Source: Epiperipatus broadwayi
Taxonomy: Eukaryota; Onychophora; Udeonychophora; Euonychophora; Peripatidae
Direction of reading: 5' to 3'
NCBI GenBank assembly: GCA_028023455.1
Contig: JAQFVV010006452.1
Span: 424,501-488,500 of the forward strand
DNA length: 64,000 bases
Below are positions 1-10,763 of this stretch, one piece after another (position 1 is the first letter of the stretch; every line of letters starts with the position of its first letter). Position numbers and translations under genes: made by a program. Under the pieces are notes generated by a model. That model saw nothing but the letters and a program-made list of their open reading frames with translations, did not search any database and was not told the DNA's origin.

Positions 1-180
1 ATCATTATTGAAAATAATATTTTTAATCTTGACTTAATGTAGCTAATTTGAATTAATAAATAATGTTAATAATTACTCATATTGCTTTAATTCCTCCAAC
101 ATGAGTTTTTTGGGCCCATTAAATAATTGTTATTTTTTACTAGGTAGATATATAAAAATAGTATGTATTTCACACCTCCC

Positions 181-273
181 TCCACTTGAACTACCCCTAT
201 GACAACAAGTCGATCGCAACATATTTTTAAAATAACAAGTAGATCTTATGAACACAAAAGTTGGCCACCCCTG
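181..273. mobile_element. hAT-type transposon end, remnant
   Basis: The segment ends in ttggccacccctg, which resembles the terminal CACCCCTG of hAT elements such as the one at 28676-29171. It is preceded by a less AT-rich stretch that differs from its surroundings. The other end and a target-site duplication were not found, so this is a partial remnant assigned on terminal sequence alone. Confidence 0.35.
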
Positions 274-279
274 CTGTAA

Positions 280-814
280 ATCATATAGCAACCTTAAATA
301 CATTGGAATTGAATTTATGGATATTTTTTATCATAAGATGTCAATATGACTGATAATTTTTTTTTAAATTCTCAAAACTATTTCGAAATTTGAATAATAA
401 TATGTGGCACAAAAACATTTGGGATTCTGTTTTTAAGAAGTTCAAACTCAAAGTGATATTGTTTATGGCTTAAAATTATTTTATACAGTTATTCTACAAG
501 TGTTAAAATCTTCAGAATATCTAAAAACTTTTTTAACGGATACTTTTTGCACATCACATATATTCATATAAAATAACTTTTCCCAGTTCAAAATCTGAAA
601 CCTTTTTTTCCAAGTGAAATTAATATGAAATTTAAAAATTTGCAATTTTAATTTATATTTGAAATGAACTATTCTTATAATAAATATTAAATTCATCATG
701 TAGTTTGGATACATCCATATTGAACTCTTTTTTATATTTATTTATAAATTTGAGAATTATATTTATAAATTGGATTAAAATCTTAAGTTCATCAAAGAAA
801 ATTACTTTCTCTTA
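280..814. other. AT-rich stretch, no feature seen
   Basis: No coding potential, repeat or RNA motif was recognised. A 77-codon minus-strand open frame at 481-714 is rich in Phe, Ile, Lys and Asn, as expected by chance at this base composition. Confidence 0.6.
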
Positions 815-921
815 TTTGCTATAAGCAAGAGGTTATCGCACAAGCCTTGCAAGCAGTAGTTGTTGCAAATGGGTGTGGGTTTGCGTCCCGGCCGATGCTA
901 TGGCATATGGAAAAAAAAAGA
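815..921 (+). mobile_element. tRNA-derived SINE, family S1, copy 1
   Basis: Degenerate copy of the commonest SINE here. The body resembles a class II (Ser/Leu-like) tRNA: an A-box-like part (agcaagaggttatcg), a B-box-like part (gggtttgcgtcccgg), then the family signature gccgatgctatggcatatgg and an A-run. It is closest to the copy at 59523-59629, which shares the insertion around gttgttgcaa. Confidence 0.75.
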
Positions 922-1086
922 GTTGCGAGTTTAAAACTGTATATTCTATAGAATCATGTTTATTGTTGTAGAATTTTATCAACTTTTTTCATTTGAATAA
1001 AAATATCAATGCACACTCATAAGATAAAAAGAAATTTGTGATCTACTTATTGCAAGATATTTCTCATTTCATCATATGTTTCATCA

Positions 1087-1461
1087 AACTGAGAGAGTGC
1101 AAACCTTTCAAACGTTTAGCCAATCAGATCACAAATACTGGGACAAAGAATTTAACAAGAAAAGAGCAGTTCCACTCTCTTCTTTACTTGTCTGTCTATA
1201 TATCTAAGCCAGTCCAAAGTACTTAGATCTGCAAGCATGAGTTAAGTGTGAAGATATTTAAGATTCACTCTTGCAGATATAAGTACTTTGGACTGGCTTG
1301 ACTATATAGACAGACAAGTAAAGAAGAGAGTGGAACCACTCTTTTCTTGTTAAATTCTTTGTCCCAGTATTTGCAATCTGATTGGCTAAATGCTTGAGAG
1401 GTTTGCACTCTCTCAGTTTGATTTCAATACCGTCTGCATTTGTAGAAATAAATATTATTTA
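1087..1461 (+). repeat. Fold-back (palindrome plus tail) element, family A, copy 1
   Basis: The arms 1087-1245 and about 1262-1420 are near-perfect inverted repeats (left aactgagagagtgcaaacc, right ggtttgcactctctcagtt) around a spacer of about 20 bp. A non-palindromic tail of about 40 bp follows (gtctgcatttgtag...attattta). The 14-bp direct repeat catatgtttcatca lies at 1073-1086 and 1462-1475, as expected for a TSD. Relatives at 10764-11197 and 57270-57608 share the core ctggctta...agtagagaa and the tail. No coding sequence; nature otherwise unknown. Confidence 0.75.
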
Positions 1462-1513
1462 CATATGTTTCATCATTTGATATTATCTACTTTTATCATC
1501 ATCATCATCATCA

Positions 1514-1951
1514 TCAACCATTATCAATCCACTGCAGGATGAAGGTCTCTCCAAGTTTAATCCATCTTCTCCGATCTTTAGCTTCTCTTTTCCACAACAC
1601 CCCTGCACATTTGCTTATTTCACCCATCCATCTCACATGTGGTCTCTTTCTGGGTCTTTTACAATCTCTTGGAATCCAGTTTAAAATTTCAATTGTCCAT
1701 CTATTATCATTTCTTCTAGGAATATGTCCAGCCCAACTCCATTTCAATCTTTTAATTTTTTCAATAAGGTCAGCAACACCTGTTTGTTGTCTTACCCATA
1801 CATTGCGTTTTCGATCTCTTCTTGTTACTCCCAACATACATCTCTCCATACTCCTTTGAGTGGTCTGAAGTCTCTGTATTGCTCTTCTATTAAGTGTCCA
1901 AGTCTCTGATCCATAAGTAAAAACTGGTAAAACACATTTGTTAAAAACCAT
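1514..1951 (-). pseudogene. LINE polyprotein, C-terminal region
   Basis: 145 codons after the reverse transcriptase domain. It has the motifs usual in RTE-like elements of invertebrates: YGSETWTL near the start, then ADLIEKIKRLKWSWAGH, RRNDNRWT, a basic KRPRKRPHVRWMGEI segment and a terminal LGETFILQWIDNG. The role is presumably RNA binding next to the polymerase; no catalytic motif is expected. It lies one frame off the preceding reverse transcriptase segment, with an overlap at 1941-1951, so a small indel separates them. The same region is preserved, on the other strand, at 20578-21025. Confidence 0.85.
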
Positions 1952-2702
1952 TCTTTTTCAAACACATAGGCATATTTCCTTTTAGTATCAAGTTATTTCT
2001 ACCAAAAGCACTCCAACCAAGTTTAATTCTATGATTAATTTCCTCCATTATGTTTCCATCTGTATTAATAATCTGACCTAGGTATTTGTAACTGTTAACT
2101 TCTTCTAATTCTTCATAATCAATTTTTATTTTCATATTTTGAGCAAATCGATTAAACATTACTTTAGTCTTTTTAACATTTATCTTTAGTCCTACTTTTC
2201 TACTTTCATCTGCTAACTCTTGCAACATTTCCTGCAGCTCTGAAGCATTATTTGCAAAAACAACTACATCATCTGCAAAATCTAAATGACTTAAATACTC
2301 TCCATTTACTTTCATTCCCTTAGTTTCCCATTTTAATCCACAAAATACTTCTTGCAGCACTGCTGTAAAACGTTTTGGAAATATGGAGTCACCTTGCCTT
2401 ACACCTTTCTCAATGTAGATTTTTCCAGTATCATTATGTAATCTAATTGTTGCTGTTGCATTTTTATAAATATTCTTTAAAATATGACAATATCCTGGAT
2501 CTATACCTTGATGATCCAATGCTTTAATCACTGAAGAAATGTGTATAGAATCGAATGCCTTTTCATAATCTACAAATCCAAAACATAATGACAACTCATA
2601 TTCATTTGTCCTTTCTATGACTTCTCTCAATACCTGGATATGATCTATTGTACTAAAACCACTTTTAAATCCAGCTTGTTCTCTTTGTTGGTGGAAATCC
2701 AA
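1941..2702 (-). pseudogene. LINE reverse transcriptase, palm and thumb part
   Basis: 253 codons holding the central reverse transcriptase motifs in order: GFVDYEKAFDSI (motif A, with the catalytic Asp), GVRQGDSIF (motif B; the consensus is RQGDPLSP, so the Pro-Leu is changed), LDFADDVVVFA (motif C, FADD with both catalytic Asp), then VKKTKVM and YLGQIINTDG. It would copy LINE RNA at the nicked target. It is in the same frame as 2754-3461 but separated from it by a stop and about 50 decayed bases, so a full-length enzyme cannot be made. Confidence 0.88.
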
Positions 2703-2753
2703 AGTTCTCTGTAGACGAGTTGTAATTATCTTGGTAAAAATTTTATATAAAAC

Positions 2754-3461
2754 TTATAAAAGGCTGATAGGTCTGTAATTTCTAATATCTTCTTTATCAC
2801 CTTTTTTAAATATTAATATTATTACTGCATTCTTCCAATCTTCCGGTACATCTTTATCATTTAGACATTTGGTATATAACTTTGCTAAAATTGTTTCTAT
2901 TTCTTCACCTCCTTCTTTTAATATATCAATTATAATTCCATCATTTCCTGGAGCCTTTCCTTTCTTCATACATTTAATTGCATGTCTCACTTCTTCATTT
3001 AAAATTCTGGGCAATTTGGAAGATGTAATAGATATAGGAGGTACTTGTTCTTTATTACTATATATTTCTTGATAAAAATCTTCTACCAATTTCAAGATGT
3101 CATCTCTCTTTTTAGTAATAATTCCATCTTTTTTTCTTATTGCAGATATAAATTTCCTACCAATACCAAAATGTTGTTTAACATTCTTGAGACTTTTATT
3201 TTCTTCTACAGCTTTCCTTGCTATTTCACAGTTATACTTTCTTATATCATTTTCAACTCTTTTCCGTACCATTTTACAAAATTCGAGATATTCAATTCTT
3301 TTTAATACATAATTTTTGTATATCTTCATATTCCTTCTTTTCTTCATAAATTCTCTAGTCTCAGTAGAAATTTTATTGGTCAATTGCTGCTTTTTTCTAC
3401 CAGCTACCTTTGTTGCAGTTTTTAAAAGTGTATCAGTTATTTTCATATTAATTTCATTCAA
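2754..3461 (-). pseudogene. LINE linker and reverse transcriptase N-terminal part
   Basis: 235 codons. The first part is a basic linker between endonuclease and polymerase (for example [15 protein letters not shown]). The end carries the fingers motifs of RTE-like polymerases: [31 protein letters not shown] and NYRPISLL. It starts one frame off the endonuclease segment (overlap 3458-3461), so an indel lies there, and it ends at a stop just after NYRPISLL. Confidence 0.85.
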
Positions 3462-4335
3462 ATCTGAATCCGATCTTCAAAATCTCCTAACACTCGAAAC
3501 CTATTTGTAAGTTCTAATTTAAATTCATTAGAATGTTTCTGAAGATTAGGAATATCAACTGTAAATATTGTTTTTCTCAATAATTTTTGTCTCTCTAGTT
3601 TTACATTAACATGTAACGTACACCTTACTAATCGATGATCACTTCCTGTGTTAAATTTATTAAGAACATTACAATCTTGAAATATGTATTTCCTGTTAGT
3701 CAAAATATAATCCAATTCTGCTGTACCTTCATTTGGATGCTTCCATGTCCATTTCCTTTTAACATTTTTCTCAAAAAATGAATTCATAATATAAAGTTTT
3801 TCTTTTTCTGCAAACTCCATAAGTCTATGTCCTCTCTCATTTCTATTACCATAACCAAAATTACCTACAGCAATTTCATCTTTTATTTGTCTACCAATTC
3901 TAGCATTAAAGTCTCCCATAACAATTTTAAAATGTTGTTTACTCTGATCAAAAGCCTTTTGTACATCCATATAAAAATCTTCTACTACTTCATCACTATG
4001 AGAACTTGTTGGGGCATAAACCTGAATTATCTGTATTTGGTATCTGCTATTAAGTTGTATAACTAATCTTGCCACTCTGTCCAATACACCATCAATCTCC
4101 ACAATGTTGATCTTCCACTTTTTATTTATAATGAATCCTACTCCACTTGTATTTCCAATATGTGTGCCTTTATAATAGAGTATATGTCCACTTTTTAAAT
4201 CAATTGTTCCTTCTCCTTTTCTTCTAACTTCACAAAGTCCAATAATGTCCCATTTAGTATAAGACAGTTCTTCTTCTAATTCTTGCAATCTTCCTTCACT
4301 CGAAAGTGATCTGCAGTTGTAAGTACCTAAATAAA
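3458..4335 (-). pseudogene. LINE apurinic-like endonuclease
   Basis: Exonuclease-endonuclease-phosphatase fold that nicks target DNA for target-primed reverse transcription. The domain begins at about 4335 with LGTYNCRSL (catalytic Asn), upstream of any ATG. It continues through IIGLCEVRRKGEG (metal-binding Glu), VGFIINKKW, IIQVYAPTSSHSDE, IVMGDFNARIG (Asp and Asn), LDYILTNR and GSDHRLVR (the catalytic Asp-His pair). All key residues are visible, but the frame shifts before the polymerase. Such sequences are often misannotated as 'craniofacial development protein 2-like'. Confidence 0.88.
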
Positions 4336-4925
4336 AAGTATATTAAAGTAGATAATAATAATGACGACTTTTTATTATCTACTTTAATATATAATAAATG
4401 TCCAATTTGTGTCTGAAGAGTCTTGACTACATGTGTTCTTAACTCCATTGCATATCCATATACATTTTCATGTACTTTTTAGAATAAAAATACTTTATTT
4501 TCAATTTAAATTAATTTAAAAAGTATATAATCTTGTACAATATTAAAAATATTATAAGAGAATTAACAGAAATGGCATATTACATTAAAATCAAACTATA
4601 AAGTACAATCATCATTGGAGAATGGAGATCTCTCCAAATTTAATCCAGTATCGCTGATCCATTTACTTTCTTCTTCACATCACACCAACAAATTTCCTTA
4701 TTTCAACCATCCCTCTAACATGTAGTTTTTGTAAGCTTTTTACAACATCTTAAGATCCAGTCTAAGATTTAGCTAGCTCCTCAGATTCTCAATTATTTCA
4801 ATGATTTCAATGGTATCTGGGTTTTTTTTACCACAATTTTGCTTTCAGTCCCTTCTTGTTATTACCTAAAATATATTTCTCCACACTTTATTGGTAGTCT
4901 AGAATCTGTACAATACTCTTCTATA

Positions 4926-5457
4926 GAATAATGCCCGAGCGCTTTCAAGAGAACTTAGCTCTCATAATCATGGGCAACAAAGAATAAGCATAGCGTGTTG
5001 GTATATGCTATATTTGCAATACATCAGAAATCAGCTGGTCATGCATGTGAACCTAAAAATGCAAGAATAGTTTGCAGGGAGAGAAATGACATTAAGAGAA
5101 AAGTTAAAGAAGCATGTTTTATTGCTATTGATGATAAGGCTATGAATAGAAAAGATGCGTGTTACAAAATCTCTAAGAAATGGATCATTTAGAGCTGACG
5201 CATTTATTTTCAACTAATTTACATATATCAGCATATTTTAGCATATACCAACACGCTATGCTTATTCTTTGTTGCCCATGATTATGAGAGCTAAGTTCTC
5301 TTGAAAGCGCTCGGGCATTATTCTTTAGATATTATAATTATTTTGAGTTTATAATATATTGTTATTTAATCCTGATGAAGCTCGGTTGTTGTGCGCGTAT
5401 TTGCACATTAAAATTATATACATGTATAATAAGCACCTGAGTTTAATAATTTCTTTT
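4926..5457 (+). mobile_element. Truncated Penelope-like element inside a palindrome, with TSD
   Basis: The 17-bp sequence tacaatactcttctata lies at 4909-4925 and 5458-5474, delimiting a 532-bp insertion in the old LINE. It has three parts: inverted arms of about 84 bp, almost identical (4926-5010 and 5239-5322; gaataatgcccgagcgcttt against aaagcgctcgggcattattc); an inner segment coding for a GIY-YIG C-terminus; and a 135-bp unpaired tail. Penelope-like elements are known to carry terminal repeats in direct or inverted arrangement with hammerhead motifs. The right arm shows the 3' half of one: GAAA at 5303-5306, self-complementary AGCGCT, then C, then GGGC that can pair with GCCC at 5274-5277. 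Its 5' catalytic box is changed (attatga). Confidence 0.8.
5007..5192 (+). pseudogene. Penelope GIY-YIG endonuclease, C-terminal fragment
   Basis: About 60 codons ending in a stop at 5190-5192. The pattern is the C-terminal part of the GIY-YIG module fused to Penelope reverse transcriptases: IHQKSAGH (conserved His and GH), an ARIVCRE segment, KRKVKEACFIA (VKEA block), MNRKDAC (NR block) and ISKKW at the end. The homologous fragment at 12396-12578 has the same blocks in the same spacing. Everything upstream, including the reverse transcriptase, is missing: the left inverted arm abuts the fragment directly. Not functional alone. Confidence 0.72.
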
Positions 5458-6650
5458 TACAATACTCTTCTATATAATGCCCAAATCTATTTCTATCAAA
5501 ATCAACAATGCAAATTTAATTCTATGATTAAGTTTTCATATGTGTTAATAATCTGACCAAAATATTTGAAAGTCTTAATTTTTTTCTAGTTCATAATTAT
5601 CACTCCATATATTTTTATTTCTTTAGTTTTTTGTTTTAATTCACAAGATTCTTCTTTGTAAAACTATTGTAAAAACTTTGAAGATGTGAAATAATCATGT
5701 TATGCTGTCTTATGAATTTTAGTATCACCATAGAGTCTAATCACTACTGATTTTGATAAATAATCCTTAGAATATAGCAATACCCTGTGCCTACATCTTG
5801 AAAGTACAATGCCTTAATCATTATGAAAAGACTTAGAATTAAATGCCTTTTATAATCTACAAGTCTAGAGCACAATGGCAACTTGGATTCAATAGTCTTT
5901 TTATAACTTCTTTCAATGTTTAGTTTTGATCCATTATATTAAAATCATTTTAAATTTCAGATTATTGTTTGTATGAATCCAAAGTTAACCAAAGATGAGT
6001 TGTTAATTTCATAATAAAGATTTTATATAGAAATAATAGAAGAAAGATAGGTCTGCAATTTCTAAAACTTTTCTATCAACTTTTTATTATATCAATATTA
6101 CTTTTGCATTCTTCAAATCATTTGATATATCTTTATCATTTATACACATGATACATGGCTTTCTCAACAGTTATTCTATTTTTTCACTTTCTTCTTTTAA
6201 ACTATCAATAATAATTTAATAAACTTTCTGGAACATTTTTTCCATCATAGATTCAATTGCATGTCTCACTTCTTCATTTAAACTATTTGATAATTTAAAA
6301 GATGCAATAAGTGAAGTGATTATTTTTTGTTCTTTATTACTACATAATCCTTGATAGAATTATTCCACATTGTTTATGGAGTCATCCCTTTTATAACAAA
6401 AAATATATCATTAGTTTTTATTGCTGAATTTTTTAAATGCCAAGATGGTGTTTTATATTTCTGCAACTCTTATTCTTTTCTGTAGCTTTTGTTTTGCCAA
6501 TCGTCAATAATATTATCTTATATCATTATTTTTGTTTCATATCATTTTGCAGATCTCCAAATATTTAATGCTTTTCAATTGATAATTTTCAGTTATTTAC
6601 TAGTGAACTGCCACTTCTTATTGTTTTCAAGTACGTTTAAATCGTCTTCA

Positions 6651-6740
6651 CAGTTGGTGGCCTTGTGGTTAGCATAGCTGCCTTACAAGCAGCTGGCTCA
6701 GGTTCGCATCCCAGTCAATGCTTTGACATATGAAAAAAAA
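6651..6740 (+). mobile_element. tRNA-derived SINE, family S1, copy 2
   Basis: ttggtggccttgtggttagc (A-box region), ctgccttacaagcagctg, ggttcgcatccca (B-box region), a decayed gatgctttgacatatg and an A-run. It sits inside the old LINE copy. Confidence 0.75.
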
Positions 6741-7565
6741 GGCTATAAAAATAATTAACAAATTTTAATTTATTGGAGTGTTTTTGAAAGTTAAAAATAT
6801 CAAATATTAATACTGTTCTTTTCAAATATTTTTGTAATTAATATTGCATCCACTAATCAATAATCACTTCCTGTGTTGAATATATTAAGAACATTGCAGT
6901 TTTGAAATACTGTATTTTCTGTTAGTCAAAATGTAATAAAATTCGGGCTGTACCTTTATTTGAATGCTTCTATATTCATTTCTACTTAACATCTTTCCTA
7001 AAGAAAAAAATCATAATATACAATTTTTATTTTTACAGATTTTAAAAGTCTGGGTTCTTTCTCATTTCTGTACAATAGTCGAATTTACCCACAATAATTC
7101 CATATTTTAATCATTTTCCATTTCTAGCATTAATGTCTCCATGACAATTTTAAAAGGGTGCTTGATGTGATCAAAAGCATTTTATACATCTATATAAAAA
7201 ATCCTCTTTTTCTTTATCATAATGAGAATGTGTTCATACATAAACCTGAATTATTTGTATTTGGTGGTCTACTATTAAGTTGAATATCTAATCTTCCTAT
7301 GCTGTTTAATATGTCATCAATTTTTTAAATATTGTTTTCCATTATTTTATTTACAATAAATCTCACTTCACTTGAGTATTCAATATTTGTGCACTTATAC
7401 TAAAGTGCATGCCCACTTGTCAAATTAATTGTCCTTCAACCATTTCTTTTATCTTTACAAAGATTAACAATATGCCATTTAATAATAGCCAGTTATTCTC
7501 ATAATTCTTGTAGTCTTCCTTTACTTGAAATTGATTTGGAATTTTAGGTAGCTAAATAAAAAGTC

Positions 7566-8317
7566 ATCATTGAAGAGCACCTGGATCTGTGATTAGAAAA
7601 TTCTCAACCCCCTTTTATCTTCAGTTATTAATCATTGCTTTGGTTAACAACTTTATATCCTCCTGGGAATAAGAACATAATTTAGTTTTATTTGCCATGA
7701 TTATAAATATTTTTTTAAAAGTTATTTACCCATATTTTTACTATTTCTTCACAAAAACTCACTGATGTTTCATCCAAACAATGTTATTCTTGATCTTAAA
7801 TCCAGACTTAAGAATCCAATAAACTCACCACACTGGCTGACACAATTGCTTACTTATCAAATAGATATTTGCATAATAATAACAGCTGTAGTTATAAGAA
7901 AATATAGGTAATGGTTAGAATTTCACCTGCATGGTTCTTTTAAGATCTCAAATAAGAATCAAAGTTTTTAACATTAAATAAAACTATTTTAAATAATAAA
8001 TGCTGTTATAGTAAATAATGTACACATCCATTTTTAAATATTAAACAATATGACAATAAGAGAGTGTTTTCCACTTTATTATTTGTATCTCTTTGTATAT
8101 AAAGAAGATTTCCTTGAATACTCAAGGCAGAGAATGTGAATATATTAATCAGTCCAATTATTTATTGTAAGATATTTATTAAACAGATTGATCTTTATTT
8201 AACAAAATAAAAAATTTCTTATTTTAAACTTTGTAACAAACGTTTATATGATCTATATATAGTACAGCAATCCACAACATATATATATATAACATTAAAT
8301 ACATAAAACATATAACA
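7566..8317. other. AT-rich stretch, no feature seen
   Basis: No open frame, repeat or RNA motif was recognised, apart from a short (TA)n run near 8280. Confidence 0.55.
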
Positions 8318-8540
8318 CTAAATCATCATCATTATCATCATCATCAACCCTTATCAGTCCAATTCAGGATGAACGACTCTCCAAGTTTAATCCATCTTCT
8401 CTGATCTTTAGCTTCTCTTTTCCAAATCACTTTCTTATTTCATCCATCCATCTCACATGTGGTCTCTTTCTGGGTCATTTATAATCTCTTGGAATCCAGT
8501 TTAAGATTTCAATTGTCAATCTATTATTATCTCATAACAC
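8318..8540 (-). mobile_element. RTE-type LINE, 3' terminal fragment
   Basis: The plus strand reads atcatcatcattatcatcat, then atgaacgactctccaagttt, tctcacatgtggtctctttc and gatttcaattgtcaatctat. This is the last roughly 220 bp of the LINE at 1494-4372, including its ATC-repeat end. It is 5'-truncated and has one internal deletion near 8428. Confidence 0.85.
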
Positions 8541-9154
8541 TAAATACATGAAAATGTGTATAACATTAAATACAATCATTTTAATTAGAAAATATTGTTA
8601 TAGTAAATAATACTCACTTCCATTTTAATATTAGATAATACAATAATAAAAAAATATTCCCACTTTATATATATATATATGTGTGTGGAATAAAATAATA
8701 AAGTATAACAGTGATAATAAATTTTACAAATAACTATTATAAAATGCAGAAATATTTTCAGTTATTTTTATAACCTTCAATTGAAAGCCACTTAAATTTA
8801 TATTTAACAGAAGTAAATGTTGCCATGTTATATACCAAGATTCGTCAATTTTACCATTCACACATTTTCTATGCATTAAAGATAGCTTATTTCTGTTTAA
8901 CAAAATTGCTTTTTAATTTTTTATTTTATTATGGTTTCTTTCCTCATGAAGAAGTTTAGTATTTTCCAGATTTAAATTAAAAGTAAACTCAAATATGTTT
9001 GTGATAAAAAATTAGAGAAGTTATTTTAAATCATTATTATTCATTTTTTGCATGTTTGTATAACAATTAATGCTCTTTTAACCTTAGCTCACTATGACAC
9101 CTTAATTCTTCTATGCATGTAGCATGCTATTTACATGGACATGATATACAATAT
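8541..9154. other. AT-rich stretch, no feature seen
   Basis: A short (TA)n(TG)n run at about 8667-8687 is the only structure noted. Confidence 0.55.
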
Positions 9155-9253
9155 TTTTCCCATGTGTCAAGCATCAGCCGGGAAGCAAACCCGCCAACCC
9201 GGGACAACTACCTGTAAAGCAGCTGTCGCTGACCTCTCGACCACCAATGCTTG
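9155..9253 (-). mobile_element. tRNA-derived SINE, family S1, copy 3
   Basis: Well preserved and reversed: catgtgtcaagcatcagccg, ggaagcaaacccg (B-box complement), ctgtaaagcagctg and gacctctcgaccaccaatgc (A-box complement). The T-run at the left is the complement of the A tail. Confidence 0.85.
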
Positions 9254-9880
9254 ATTACAATATTATTTTTTGTTTCAAGAATATAACCTTTTTAAAAAAT
9301 TATTTACCAATATATTAATATTATATGGAACAAAATATAAAACATTATATACGTCTCTACATATTTTTAATAATTTAGCATGAACATTTGAAACATATGA
9401 AATATATATATTCATTTTTTACCATTAACTTTCAGCTCCTTTAACTTGGAATATATATATTTTTAATTGACATAAAGTACATCAAATTTGTTTACTATTG
9501 CACCCAACTTCAAGCAGCGGTTTTGTAAATTTTTTAAAATTTTGTGATTTATTACTTCCTTAACAACATAATTTCTCTTTGTGAAGTAAAAAAGATTCCA
9601 TGGCTTACCATTTTATGCCCAATTGATAAATGACTTTTTTTTGTAATGGTTTGATAATCAATTTATAACTCATTAAATCAGTATCTCTTGTAACACACAA
9701 ATCAAGATACTTAATATCTTCATTCTGTTCGTATCCAATTGTAGGTTTTAAAGTATTTAAATTGTTTAATTTAATGTCAAGGTAATTTATATTACCTTCT
9801 TATCTGTAAACAAAACATCATCAACATATCTTCTATAAATCATATTACCTGTAAAATTGCAATTATTTAAAATTTTCTAG

Positions 9881-9982
9881 TCAAGCGTTGGTGGCCGAGT
9901 GGTCAGTGGCTGCCTTACAAGCAGTTGTCCCAGTTTGTGCGTTCGCTTCCCGACCGATGCTTTGACACATGAAGAAAAAAAA
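9881..9982 (+). mobile_element. tRNA-derived SINE, family S1, copy 4
   Basis: caagcgttggtggccgagtg with ggtcagtggctgccttacaa (A-box region of a Ser/Leu-like tRNA), gttcgcttcccgaccg (B box), atgctttgacacatg, A-run. It interrupts the Penelope remnant. Confidence 0.85.
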
Positions 9983-10114
9983 CTATAAACAGACTCATGA
10001 GCCGATTTTTATACTGTTTGTAGTTTTTACCTTCAAAATAAGCTACAGAATTATCTTCAATAAATGTCAAAGAATCAATAATGAAGTTTATAGCATAATG
10101 ACAAATAAATATCG

Positions 10115-10214
10115 TCTTGCATTGGTGGTCGAGAGGTCAGCGCGACTGCCTTGGACTTGCAGGTGGTTGCCCGGGTTGCGGGTTCGCGCCCAGCCGATGC
10201 TATGACACTTAAAA
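10115..10214 (+). mobile_element. tRNA-derived SINE, family S1, copy 5
   Basis: cttgcattggtggtcgagag with gtcagcgcgactgcc, gggttcgcgcccagccgatg, then ctatgacactt and a short AT tail in place of the A-run. Only about 130 bp separates it from copy 4. Confidence 0.85.
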
Positions 10215-10763
10215 TATATATATATCTTTATTTGCTTATTAATGCCCATATCTATCAATAGAAGTACATATTTCTACTACATTCAATGTCGTCAAAATAA
10301 TATCAATTTCAAAAAATTACAATATTCTTAATTTGGTTTCCAATTTCAAAATATGAAGATATAATATTTTCATCATATACTAAAATGTGTTATAGTAGCT
10401 TACCATTATATTTAGATGTAAGATATATAAATGAACTATCAAAATCCACCGTAAGTCTCAAAGGATTTCCATCTTTGTGCAATTGTATATTGACAGAAGA
10501 GGAGATACTTCATTTGAAAAATATATATTACAGTGCATATTATTACTTAAAGTTTAATTCTTAATCCTTTTTAAAATACTATTAATACATTTCAATTCTG
10601 GACCATCCATATTTTATTCTTCGATTTAAAAAAAACTAAGCATATCCATTTATATTTTATCTTTTCAATATACTGACACTTCAACATTCCTCACATTTTA
10701 AAACTTTTATTTTCTTTCAAACATATATTATTAAATTTAAATTTCAGTTTTAAATTGTAAAAT

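Larger units (their letters stand above)
1494..4372 (-). mobile_element. RTE-type LINE, near complete, inactivated
   Basis: A 2.9-kb non-LTR retrotransposon reads right to left: an apurinic-type endonuclease (3458-4335), reverse transcriptase (1941-3461), a C-terminal region (1514-1951), then a 3' end of ATC repeats (tcatcatcatcat on the plus strand), typical of RTE elements that end in a short microsatellite. The 13-bp direct repeat tattatctacttt lies at 1481-1493 and 4373-4385 and is the probable TSD. Frameshifts at about 3461 and 1945 and a stop near 2755 break the frame. The 3' ends at 8318-8540, 20578-21025 and 33955-34170 are shorter copies of the same family; 4614-7565 is an older long copy. 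Confidence 0.88.
4614..7565 (-). mobile_element. Older, heavily decayed RTE-type LINE copy
   Basis: Stretches align throughout with the LINE at 1494-4372 in the same order: gagatctctccaaatttaatcc (3' end, 4624), ttaattctatgatta (5515), taataatctgacc (5547), gcatgtctcacttcttcattta (6256), gtcaaaatgtaat (6926), and a 5' end at about 7550 matching the endonuclease start. Indels and substitutions destroy every frame. It is interrupted by a Penelope-like element (4926-5457) and an S1 SINE (6651-6740), so it predates both. It begins at nearly the same internal point as the first copy, which suggests the true 5' end of the family. Confidence 0.75.
9480..10525 (-). pseudogene. Penelope-like reverse transcriptase, decayed and split by two SINEs
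   Basis: Translating the minus strand piecewise gives Penelope-type motifs in the right order. LHKDGNPLR...DFDSSFIYLTSKY lies near 10500-10430 (family pattern GLPKIHKDG.PLRPIV). FEGKNYKQ lies near 10040 (pattern F.GK.Y.Q..G.AMGSPL, largely lost afterwards). IYRRYVDDVLF lies near 9838-9806 (motif C, both Asp kept). EDIKYLDLCVTRDTDL lies near 9720 (pattern LPFLDV). Frameshifts and stops separate the blocks. S1 SINEs have inserted at 9881-9982 and 10115-10214. No endonuclease is attached; the piece at 13690-14242 could be from another copy. Confidence 0.7.

Noticed and set aside
5350-5390. cctgatgaagctcgg in the tail of the 4926-5457 element as a full hammerhead.
   Set aside because: The 5' box is present but no GAAA box or helix II return strand follows.
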